Below are positions 1 through 5,293 of a stretch of DNA of 5,454 nucleotides, piece after piece. The translations under genes were made by a program, and so were the position numbers. Every line of letters begins with the position of its first letter. The stretch's first letter is position 1. This DNA comes from Thermoplasmata archaeon (GTDB taxonomy: Archaea > Thermoplasmatota > Thermoplasmata > Thermoplasmatales > Thermoplasmataceae), in assembly GCA_021797265.1 (NCBI GenBank), contig JAJZZZ010000097.1, forward strand, positions 1 to 5,454. The letters are read 5' to 3'. The notes under the pieces were generated by a model. The model was given only the letters and a program-made list of their open reading frames with translations, was not told the DNA's origin and ran no database searches.

Positions 1-714
1 TACCATGTCAATCTCGACAGGAAAACTGCAGACCTTGTATTTGATGGCAGAACTCTCAAAGCACTGTACGAGTTCATGAGCAGAAATTCCATTGATTATA
101 TAGATTTCCCAATATCTTCAGGAAAGGAATCAGTTGTTTTCAAGGCATACAGTAAAGGAAAACCGGTTGTCATAAAGGTTTACAAACTTTCTACACTAAG
201 GTTTGGAAACATCTGGAGGTACATTGAGGGCGATTATCGGTTTTCCAAAGAAAGGATTCACCGCTCCAATATAGTGAATATCTGGGCAAAGAAGGAGTTC
301 ACCAACCTGAAGCAACTGAAGAGGTACGGGATTCCCTGCCCCAGGCCCATTGCATTCCACAAGAACCTCCTGCTGATGTCATATGTGGGGACAAAGGTTG
401 CCCCTGCGCCAATGTTAAAGGAAGTGGACGTGGATTTCAGTTCCATTTATAATCAGGTTGTGGAAGACATGGGAACAATGTACAGGAAAGCAAAGTTGGT
501 TCACGCGGATATGAGCGAGTACAACCTTCTCTACCACAGAAGAAAGGCTTATTTTGTGGACGTTGGCCAGGCAGTAGACAGAGGCCACCCTGCTGCTGAT
601 TACTTCCTTGAGAGGGATATCAGAAATGTGGTCAGATTCTTTTCATCCAAGGGCATAAAATGCAACTTTGAGGATCTGTTAAGGACGGTTAAAGGTGGCT
701 CTGTTGCAGAATAA
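1..714 (+). CDS. rio1: RIO1-type serine/threonine protein kinase, 5' end outside window
   Basis: Atypical protein kinase/ATPase of the RIO1 family, which acts in the cytoplasm in late maturation of the small ribosomal subunit. Counting codons from base 1, the sequence shows the nucleotide-binding loop SSGKESVVF (about residues 39-47), the ATP-binding lysine in VIKVYK (K59), the RIO1-specific YIEGDYRF segment (74-81), the WAKKEFTNL helix (95-103), the catalytic loop HADMSEYN with D170 and N175, and the metal-binding aspartate in VDVGQAV (D187; most relatives have DxSQ). The first ATG in this frame is at 76, but the frame is open to base 1 and the upstream codons (ending DGRTLKALYEF) match the conserved region just before the RIO1 nucleotide loop. 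There is also no Shine-Dalgarno sequence before 76, so the true start lies left of the window. The KH gene follows after a short gap, a pairing common in archaea. The family is very secure; the start is not visible. Confidence 0.95.
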   Translation, partial: YHVNLDRKTADLVFDGRTLKALYEFMSRNSIDYIDFPISSGKESVVFKAYSKGKPVVIKVYKLSTLRFGNIWRYIEGDYRFSKERIHRSNIVNIWAKKEFTNLKQLKRYGIPCPRPIAFHKNLLLMSYVGTKVAPAPMLKEVDVDFSSIYNQVVEDMGTMYRKAKLVHADMSEYNLLYHRRKAYFVDVGQAVDRGHPAADYFLERDIRNVVRFFSSKGIKCNFEDLLRTVKGGSVAE

Positions 715-721
715 ATTTATT
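710..721 (+). promoter_or_regulatory. AT-only palindrome over the RIO1 stop, possible internal TATA box for the KH gene
   Basis: AATAAATTTATT is a perfect 12-base palindrome that contains the TAA stop of RIO1. Its centre lies about 20 bases before the ATG at 736 and about 38 before the ATG at 754. It could therefore drive a transcript starting near 736-742, just in front of the GGTGA ribosome-binding site. It may equally be an incidental AT-rich stop-codon context within a RIO1-KH operon. Confidence 0.3.
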
Positions 722-741
722 AGACATGGTCGCTAATGGAA

Positions 742-746
742 GGTGA
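742..746 (+). promoter_or_regulatory. Shine-Dalgarno site that decides the KH gene start
   Basis: GGTGA matches the archaeal anti-Shine-Dalgarno complement (AGGAGGTGATC) and sits 7 bases before the ATG at 754. It lies inside the coding sequence if the alternative start at 736 is used, so it favours 754. Confidence 0.55.
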
Positions 747-753
747 AAGATTA

Positions 754-1320
754 ATGGCAGAACGATCTGAGGGGCACTCTTTCCAGGTCAGGGTACCAAG
801 GGAACGCGTAGCAGTGATCATTGGGAAGGAAGGGGAATCGAAGAAACAGATAGAGGCAGTGGGTGAAGTTAGACTCTCTATCCAATCAGACACAGGTGAC
901 GTTACCATTATCCAGAGGGGAGACCCCTTGAAGGCAAACATCACGGCAAGCATCATCCATGCCATTGGCCGTGGATTCAGCCCGTTCAACGCTTCACTGC
1001 TTTATGAGGAAAATCACCAGCTTATTGTCATATCACTCAGGGATTTTGCCAAGCCCGGATCGCGAAGGATGGAGCAGATCAGGGCAAGACTTATTGGCAC
1101 CGGAGGAAAGACAAGGAAAGTGGTTGAGGAGTTGACTTCAACTCATATTTCCATATACGGGGATACCGTTTCAATTATCGGAGACTATGTGGCTGTTGAA
1201 TACGCCAAGGAAGCAATGAATATGCTCATAAACGGGAGCAAACAGAGAACAGTTTACACCTTCCTGGAAAAGAACGCGAGGGAACTCAGGCTGAAGCGCA
1301 TTGAAGAATCCTTCGGGTAA
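754..1320 (+). CDS. KH-domain RNA-binding protein, archaeal Dim2/Pno1-like
   Basis: A 188-residue protein with two KH domains, of the archaeal family related to eukaryotic Pno1/Dim2. That family binds near the 3' end of small-subunit rRNA during late ribosome maturation. The first KH domain carries GKEG (residues 24-27) within RVAVIIGKEGESKKQIE. The linker AIGRGFSPFNASLL (70-83) is typical of the family. The second KH domain carries GTGG (115-118) followed by KTRKVVEELT. The C-terminal INGSKQRTVYTFLEKNARELR stretch also fits. I chose the ATG at 754 because GGTGA (742-746) lies 7 bases upstream. An in-frame ATG at 736 would add MEGERL but has no ribosome-binding site, although it could serve a leaderless mRNA. 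The gene begins 39 bases after RIO1 stops, so the two are probably co-transcribed and act on the same pre-small-subunit particle. Confidence 0.9.
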   Translation: MAERSEGHSFQVRVPRERVAVIIGKEGESKKQIEAVGEVRLSIQSDTGDVTIIQRGDPLKANITASIIHAIGRGFSPFNASLLYEENHQLIVISLRDFAKPGSRRMEQIRARLIGTGGKTRKVVEELTSTHISIYGDTVSIIGDYVAVEYAKEAMNMLINGSKQRTVYTFLEKNARELRLKRIEESFG

Positions 1321-1335
1321 ATCCCAATCGCGAAG

Positions 1336-1343
1336 TATTATAT
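1336..1343 (+). promoter_or_regulatory. TATA box of the initiator tRNA gene
   Basis: TATTATAT is centred about 27 bases before the first base of the mature tRNA (1367), the standard archaeal spacing. A purine-containing BRE-like GCGAAG (1330-1335) lies directly upstream. This implies transcription independent of the KH gene, starting at or close to the tRNA 5' end with almost no leader. Confidence 0.65.
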
Positions 1344-1366
1344 TGGCTGCTACAATATTGGAGCGA

Positions 1367-1441
1367 AGCGGGGTGGGGTAGTTAGGAGATCCCGACGGGC
1401 TCATAACCCGTAGATCAATGGTTCAAATCCATTCCCCGCTA
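1367..1441 (+). tRNA. Initiator tRNA-Met (CAT)
   Basis: This folds into a complete cloverleaf. The acceptor stem AGCGGGG (1367-1373) pairs perfectly with CCCCGCT (1434-1440), and the discriminator is A1441. The D stem is GGG/CCC (1376-1378 with 1391-1393), and the D loop carries the conserved GG (1385-1386). The anticodon stem ACGGG/CCCGT (1395-1399 with 1407-1411) encloses loop CTCATAA with anticodon CAT at 1402-1404. The variable loop has 5 bases, and the T stem AATGG/CCATT encloses TTCAAAT. Three stacked G-C pairs at the bottom of the anticodon stem, together with an A1-T72 pair, are the hallmarks of an archaeal/eukaryotic initiator rather than an elongator Met or a C34-modified Ile tRNA. 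CCA is not encoded and no intron is present. TTTT at 1442-1445 may help end transcription. The hemD stop codon on the other strand begins 2 bases beyond the tRNA. Confidence 0.96.
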
Positions 1442-1443
1442 TT

Positions 1444-2169
1444 TTAGTTGCAGTAAACTCTTTCTATTTCTATCAGGAGTGCCTTAATATCTGATTTTCC
1501 GACAGGTTCAGACACTTTAATTCCAAGTTCCCTCAGGGCATTTGCAGTAGTTTCCCCTATGGCGAAAACCCGCTTTCCAGCCACATCAGATTCGGTGAGA
1601 CTTTTGGAATTCCGCTGGCCGAATATGGCAGTTGCCTCCATGGAAGAGGTCACCAGGATGCCGAAACAATTGCTTTTTGCAAGTTCCTGCGAAACAGGAT
1701 CAATGTCCAGAGTCTCAGCATCATAAAGTTCCACGGACAGGTGGTTCCATTTTCTTTCCTCTAAATGCCTGAGGATGACCCTATTCGTCTTTGCGCTCGA
1801 GAACAGTACTATTCTGTCCCCTTCTTTGACAATGTTATTCAAGAGGCAGTTGACTCCCCTTGAAGTCTTCTCTTCCGGCACTAATACTCCATGGTACATT
1901 GCAGAAAGGGTGCTGGAAGTCTTATCCCCTATGGCAACGACTTTTGCTTCTGAAATTGTCCCGGAAGTGAAAAGTTCAAGGAAAATTTCTGCTCCCCTGG
2001 AGCTGGTGAATACGCAAATAGTTGGCATGAAAGCCGTGATTTTTGCAGTATCTACATTACGGTTTCTCACCAGCCTTGTAACCGGGATGTTCAAAGTTTC
2101 AAAGCATTTCCCCGAATAAGCCACTGGTGATTTTTCTTCCGGTCTTGTAACTATTATCTTACTTCTCAT
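1444..2169 (-). CDS. hemD: Uroporphyrinogen-III synthase
   Basis: Cyclises linear hydroxymethylbilane to uroporphyrinogen III with inversion of ring D, in the cytoplasm. This is the branch-point step towards siroheme, cobalamin and heme. At 241 residues it has the usual family length. HemD diverges greatly in sequence, but the landmarks are present: an N-terminal IIVTRPEE strand (5-12), VFTSSRGAEIF (53-63), VVAIGDKTSSTL (77-88), IVLFSSAKTNRVILRHLEE (120-138), the VELYDAET strand (146-153), ILVTSSMEATAIF (171-183) and VFAIGETTANALRELGI (201-217). These fit the two-lobed Rossmann-like fold. Its ATG shares four bases (ATGA) with the hemC stop, implying translational coupling and supporting the assignment by context. 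The 3' end lies 2 bases from the convergent initiator tRNA, with no clear terminator between them. Confidence 0.92.
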   Translation of the reverse strand: MRSKIIVTRPEEKSPVAYSGKCFETLNIPVTRLVRNRNVDTAKITAFMPTICVFTSSRGAEIFLELFTSGTISEAKVVAIGDKTSSTLSAMYHGVLVPEEKTSRGVNCLLNNIVKEGDRIVLFSSAKTNRVILRHLEERKWNHLSVELYDAETLDIDPVSQELAKSNCFGILVTSSMEATAIFGQRNSKSLTESDVAGKRVFAIGETTANALRELGIKVSEPVGKSDIKALLIEIERVYCN

Positions 2170-3065
2170 CTGCCTTCCCTGAAGCTGTACCCGTATGATG
2201 CGGGCACCTTGTCCTTTATATTGTTAATTAGCTCTTCCACCGCTTCCAAATTTGAGAAGCTGAGCCTGAATTCCTTGAACTCCCTTATAAAACTTGAATA
2301 GAACCTGCATTTGACATTGAATCCGATATCAGTTTTAGTGCAGAGGATGCCCACAGGCATTGAACAGCCCAAATTCAGGGAACGGACGATGTGCCTCTCA
2401 ACGTTATAAATCTCCATGGTTTCAGAGTGGTTAATTTTAGCAGTGGCCAAGATAAAGGATGAATCAGGCATCCCAACAACTGCAATGATTCCCTGGTTCG
2501 GTGCAGGCAGGAAGTCATCTGTATTGAGATCATGCATGTCCGCCTTTAGCTCAAGCCTCTTCAAACCCGCCTTTGCAACAATTATTCCGTCATATTCCCC
2601 CGTCAATTGCTTGTTTAGCCTTGTATCGAGATTGCCTCTGATATTGGCAGTTTTGAGATCCCCCCTTACCATGTTAAGTTCCCTGATTCTTCTCATGCTG
2701 GAGGTGCCTATGACAGAACCAGGTGGCATTTTCATTAAGGGCTCTTTAGAAACAAGCACGTCGGAGGGGTCTTCCCGGGGCAAAACAGCCAACACCTCAA
2801 GCCCTTCCGGGAGGCATGACGGTAAATCCTTTGCACTGTGAACAGCCAGATCAACCCTGTTCTCAATTACAGCCCGGTTAATCTCTTCGACAAAAACTCC
2901 AGTTCCCTTTGATTCATAAAGAGGAGTTGTGTTATCTTGATCTCCCGTTGATTTTATGGCAACTATTTCCGTTTCGAAACCATTTAGGTTCAGCAGTGAT
3001 GAGACCATTTCGGCCTGTCTTATCGCTAGTCTGCTTGGACGGGTTCCAATGCGGATTGCTGGCAT
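2166..3065 (-). CDS. hemC: Porphobilinogen deaminase (hydroxymethylbilane synthase)
   Basis: Polymerises four porphobilinogen molecules into hydroxymethylbilane, the substrate of the HemD encoded just downstream. It is 299 residues, the normal length. It shows IGTRPSRLAIRQAE (6-19), STGD (39-42), GVFVEEINRAVIENRVDLAVHSAKDLP (56-82) with catalytic D80, REDPSDVLVS (97-106), the substrate-binding VIGTSSMRRIREL (118-130) and ANIRGNLDTRLNK (140-152), DGIIVAKAGLKRL (159-171), and FLPAPNQGIIAV (185-196). In NLGCSMPVG (231-239), C234 should hold the dipyrromethane cofactor covalently. No key residue is missing. The ATG at 3065 begins right at the conserved N-terminal strand. It has no ribosome-binding site, but a TATA-like element lies about 26 bases upstream, so the mRNA is probably leaderless. 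It forms a two-gene operon with hemD. Confidence 0.97.
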   Translation of the reverse strand: MPAIRIGTRPSRLAIRQAEMVSSLLNLNGFETEIVAIKSTGDQDNTTPLYESKGTGVFVEEINRAVIENRVDLAVHSAKDLPSCLPEGLEVLAVLPREDPSDVLVSKEPLMKMPPGSVIGTSSMRRIRELNMVRGDLKTANIRGNLDTRLNKQLTGEYDGIIVAKAGLKRLELKADMHDLNTDDFLPAPNQGIIAVVGMPDSSFILATAKINHSETMEIYNVERHIVRSLNLGCSMPVGILCTKTDIGFNVKCRFYSSFIREFKEFRLSFSNLEAVEELINNIKDKVPASYGYSFREGR

Positions 3066-3078
3066 AAATACACTATTG

Positions 3079-3110
3079 CTATATTGGTAAAAAGGATAGC
3101 TTATGGAGGT
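3079..3110 (+). promoter_or_regulatory. Possible TATA element and strong Shine-Dalgarno site of the Taw2-like gene
   Basis: CTATATT (3079-3085) is a candidate TATA box for rightward transcription, and GGAGGT (3105-3110) is a near-perfect Shine-Dalgarno sequence 11 bases before the ATG at 3122. The TATA-like element overlaps the hemC promoter region on the other strand. The ribosome-binding site is convincing; the TATA call is weak because its predicted start would fall within or just before GGAGGT. Confidence 0.45.
3088..3094 (-). promoter_or_regulatory. TATA-like element of the hemCD operon
   Basis: On the minus strand this reads CTTTTTA, centred about 26 bases before the hemC ATG. That spacing places the transcription start at the start codon (leaderless), which agrees with the lack of a Shine-Dalgarno sequence before hemC. 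Confidence 0.5.
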
Positions 3111-3121
3111 TCTTCAATAGC

Positions 3122-4138
3122 ATGGTTATCTGCGAAAGCCTGACTGTACCCAAAGAGAATGCAAATGGAATCCTTTCATATCTCCTCAAGTGCGATATGG
3201 TCAGGAAGGACCTGAAAATCAACAATGATCCGGAAAATGTGCACATACCTTTGAAACGTGCAGTTGCCATTGAAGGTGCCTCTAACGGGAAACTTAACTT
3301 CCATAGGAGGAATTTGCAAGTTCCACCAGTGGAACGGGTCAATCTTAATCTAAAGAAAATGGGAATCAAGAGCAAATTTCCCGAGAAGTTCATTAAGCTG
3401 GGGGATTCCCTGTTCATCAAGGAAAGCAGGATGCCAATTTTTCCAAGAGAAGTATACAGTATGGCGGCAGAAGAGTTTCAGGCAAGCAGTATTTATCTCG
3501 ACAGAGGCATTGGTGAATCCCCCATAAGAGAACCAGATGTGGTTTTGCTATGGGGAGAGGGCGGCACCACAGTACATGAAGAAAACGGCATTTTTTACTC
3601 CTTCGACCCCACCAAGGTAATGTTCTCCCCCGGCAACGTGAATGCAAGAATCAGGGAATCAAGAGAGACTCTGGACAATATGACTGTGGTGGATATGTTT
3701 GCTGGAATTGGTTATTTTTCTCTTCAAGTCGCAAAGGGATCACAGGGGGGAAAAGTCTATGCGTGTGAACTAAATCCAAATTCATACAGTTACCTGGTCA
3801 AGAATATTGAGAAGAACAGGTTGGGAAAGTCAATTGTGCCATTGCCAGGTGACTGCAGGTTATCCACGGCCGGTGTAAGTGCTGATTACATCCTGATGGG
3901 CCACTTTGACTCCTTGAATTTCCTTTCTGCAGCCCTCAGAATGAGCCACAAAGGAACTCTGATAAATATGCATATTCTATGCGATACATCCTCCTTAAAC
4001 ACACACTGGCAAAAGATTCAGGAAAAAGCCAGCCATTTGGGTTACCTTATAGATTTCAAGAACCAGAATGTGGTAAAGTCCTATGGGCCGCATTTATGGC
4101 ATGTTTCAACCAAGATGGTTGTCTCCAGAACGTTATGA
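3122..4138 (+). CDS. taw2: Taw2-like tRNA-Phe wyosine aminocarboxypropyltransferase (Trm5/TYW2 family)
   Basis: A 338-residue SAM-dependent enzyme of the Trm5/TYW2 family. Taw2 transfers the 3-amino-3-carboxypropyl group of SAM to the wyosine precursor at G37 of tRNA-Phe. Visible features are the N-terminal VPKENANGILSYLL segment typical of the family (9-22), the central ENGIFYSFDPTKVMFSPGN region, the SAM-binding loop VDMFAGIGYFS (190-200), the acidic ribose-binding YACELNP (213-219, E216), the GDCR strand (243-246), and C-terminal VVKSYGPHLWHV (317-328). Where Trm5 methyltransferases carry an N-(L/P)-P catalytic motif, this protein has ILMGHFDS (257-264) followed by INMH. That resembles the MGY...HxH arrangement of Taw2 and argues against G37 N1-methylation. 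HFD is nevertheless unusual. The ATG at 3122 is supported by GGAGGT upstream and by the conserved N-terminus. It is transcribed away from hemC. Confidence 0.8.
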   Translation: MVICESLTVPKENANGILSYLLKCDMVRKDLKINNDPENVHIPLKRAVAIEGASNGKLNFHRRNLQVPPVERVNLNLKKMGIKSKFPEKFIKLGDSLFIKESRMPIFPREVYSMAAEEFQASSIYLDRGIGESPIREPDVVLLWGEGGTTVHEENGIFYSFDPTKVMFSPGNVNARIRESRETLDNMTVVDMFAGIGYFSLQVAKGSQGGKVYACELNPNSYSYLVKNIEKNRLGKSIVPLPGDCRLSTAGVSADYILMGHFDSLNFLSAALRMSHKGTLINMHILCDTSSLNTHWQKIQEKASHLGYLIDFKNQNVVKSYGPHLWHVSTKMVVSRTL

Positions 4139-4214
4139 TATTCCAGACTCTGCCAGTTTTCATTAACCGTTGGGAATGAAAAATATGAGTCGGGAGACAC
4201 AAAGGCTAATAACA

Positions 4215-4223
4215 TTTTTATAA
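4215..4223 (+). promoter_or_regulatory. TATA box of the small basic protein gene (leaderless)
   Basis: TTTTTATAA is centred about 28 bases before the ATG at 4248, with an A-rich AATAACA stretch just upstream that could act as BRE. No Shine-Dalgarno sequence lies between it and the ATG, so a leaderless transcript starting at or next to the ATG is expected. It is one of the clearest promoters in the window. The rest of the 109-base spacer after the Taw2-like gene shows only a short TTTT (4157-4160). Confidence 0.65.
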
Positions 4224-4247
4224 CTTCGCTGACTTCAATAGATACCA

Positions 4248-4562
4248 ATGAGAAGATTCAACAGGAAACCTCGTAATTACAACAAGGTAAACACCCAGAG
4301 AAACAATACTGAAACCCGGAGATCCAGAAGGCTGGATATGAGAAAGACGGAAGAATTCAATTACATGCTAAACAAGATAGTTGAAGAGCTTCCAGATAGT
4401 GTAAGGGGCGCCATCAAAGGCGGACTTTACTCCATTGCTTCAAAGCAGGGGACAAAAGAAGCCAGGGAATATATCTCCAAAATTTTTGACGAGGGGATTA
4501 TTGACGATTCTACCCAGAAGAAATTATACAACCTTATCGGAGATTACAGCAAAGTCAGGTAA
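4248..4562 (+). CDS. Small basic protein of unknown function
   Basis: A 104-residue protein I do not recognise. Residues 1-33 are strongly basic and polar (10 Arg and 3 Lys against 2 acidic, plus many Asn/Gln) and probably disordered. Such tails often contact RNA or DNA, but that is inference. Residues 34-104 look helical and soluble, with an amphipathic segment EFNYMLNKIVEELPDSV, a GGLYSIASKQGTKEAREYISKIF stretch, and a more acidic region FDEGIIDDST before the lysine/tyrosine-containing end. There are no transmembrane segments, signal peptide, cysteine metal sites or zinc-finger motifs. Reality as a gene is supported by a well-placed TATA box, a leaderless ATG, codon use like its neighbours, and a stop 8 bases before the convergent permease gene ends. 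It appears monocistronic, so the neighbours give no firm functional hint. Confidence 0.75.
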   Translation: MRRFNRKPRNYNKVNTQRNNTETRRSRRLDMRKTEEFNYMLNKIVEELPDSVRGAIKGGLYSIASKQGTKEAREYISKIFDEGIIDDSTQKKLYNLIGDYSKVR

Positions 4563-4570
4563 ACAAGGCG

Positions 4571-5293
4571 TTACTTTTCGCGCCATCTGGTCAAGTACCT
4601 CGCCATAGTAAAGAAAAGAACAGTTTCCACAATAAGGATATACAGTTCTGCCGGCATTGCAGGAGATAGCCCAAATGAATATTGTGCCACGACTGCTGCG
4701 GGTGTAACTGGTGTAATGGAAAGCAGGTACAGGAACCCCCTCTGAATGGATTCATATGGATAGTAAGTTGGTGGCAGGATTGTCATAAGGACTGACAGTA
4801 TTCCCGCAATTCCCCAGATGTTTCTGATGTGCTTTATGCTGCTGGAAATGATGAATGAAATGGAGGAAGTAGAAAGCACAAGCAGAGCCAGAACCAGTAT
4901 TAGCATTAGGATTGAGAACAGAGAAAACAGATGATAGATGGCCCCCAGAATCCCATAGAGAATAATTCCGGGCAATGAAAACATCAGATAACTCAGTGTA
5001 AGGCCAATCATATAATCGGACGGAGAAACTGAGCTGGCCACATAAAGGTCCTGAATTCTGAGCTGAAGCCTGAAGAAAGCAGCATCTCCAGAACTCTGAA
5101 GTGCCACCGAAGCAACAATGGCGATGAATCCTCCAACAAGGGCATATTTAACTAAGGCCCCGTCGGATAGGACATAAACCAGGAAAAGGAGTGCAAGAGG
5201 GGTGCTAAGTGCAGCTATTATGTACGAGGGACCTCTGGAGATTGTTCTTATTCCGTAATACCAGGCCAGCAGCAAAGTGAATTTAGGATTCAA
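4571..5293 (-). CDS. ABC-2-type transporter permease, TTG start
   Basis: An integral membrane subunit of 240 residues with about six hydrophobic segments (roughly 23-43, 48-68, 95-118, 122-150, 157-174 and 215-233), the standard topology and length of ABC-2 permeases of the drug/polysaccharide-exporter type. The segment VLSTSSISFIISSSIKHIRNIWGI, followed by ILPPTYYP and YLLSITPVTPAA, resembles the family's conserved region between the fifth and sixth helices. The start is TTG (5293-5291): there is an in-frame stop just upstream, the first in-frame ATG would remove the first two helices, and a G-rich ribosome-binding site (GGGGGGT, minus strand, 5305-5299) lies about 5 bases before it. It overlaps the upstream ATPase gene by 11 bases, so the two subunits are probably translationally coupled. 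The substrate cannot be told from the sequence. Confidence 0.85.
   Translation of the reverse strand: MNPKFTLLLAWYYGIRTISRGPSYIIAALSTPLALLFLVYVLSDGALVKYALVGGFIAIVASVALQSSGDAAFFRLQLRIQDLYVASSVSPSDYMIGLTLSYLMFSLPGIILYGILGAIYHLFSLFSILMLILVLALLVLSTSSISFIISSSIKHIRNIWGIAGILSVLMTILPPTYYPYESIQRGFLYLLSITPVTPAAVVAQYSFGLSPAMPAELYILIVETVLFFTMARYLTRWREK

Noticed and set aside
1367..1441. Elongator Met or C34-modified Ile identity for the CAT tRNA
   Set aside because: The three stacked G-C pairs in the anticodon stem and the A1-T72 pair point to the initiator.
1775..2119. Open frame of 114 codons on the plus strand inside hemD
   Set aside because: It is antisense to a convincing hemD, has no promoter or ribosome-binding site, and its translation resembles no protein family.
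2416..2841. Open frame of 141 codons on the plus strand inside hemC
   Set aside because: It lies opposite the most conserved part of HemC, with serine/leucine-rich composition typical of an antisense shadow.
3122..4138. Trm5 (tRNA G37 N1-methyltransferase) identity
   Set aside because: The N-L/P-P catalytic motif expected after the SAM-binding core is replaced by MGHFDS, closer to Taw2; the shared fold alone does not decide function.
3979..4179. Plus-strand frame overlapping the 3' end of the Taw2-like gene and extending past its stop
   Set aside because: It overlaps the conserved C-terminal VVKSYGPHLWHV region in another frame, has no ribosome-binding site, and its tail beyond 4138 is short and featureless.
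4176..4223. Mini-ORF of 15 codons (MKNMSRETQRLITFL) in the spacer before the small basic protein
   Set aside because: It lies upstream of the TATA box and so outside the expected transcript; it has no ribosome-binding site and the length is within chance.
4567..4584. GGCG...CGCC inverted repeat between the convergent small-protein and permease genes, considered as a bidirectional terminator
   Set aside because: The stem is only 4 bp with a 10-base loop and no long T-run on either side; too weak to call.
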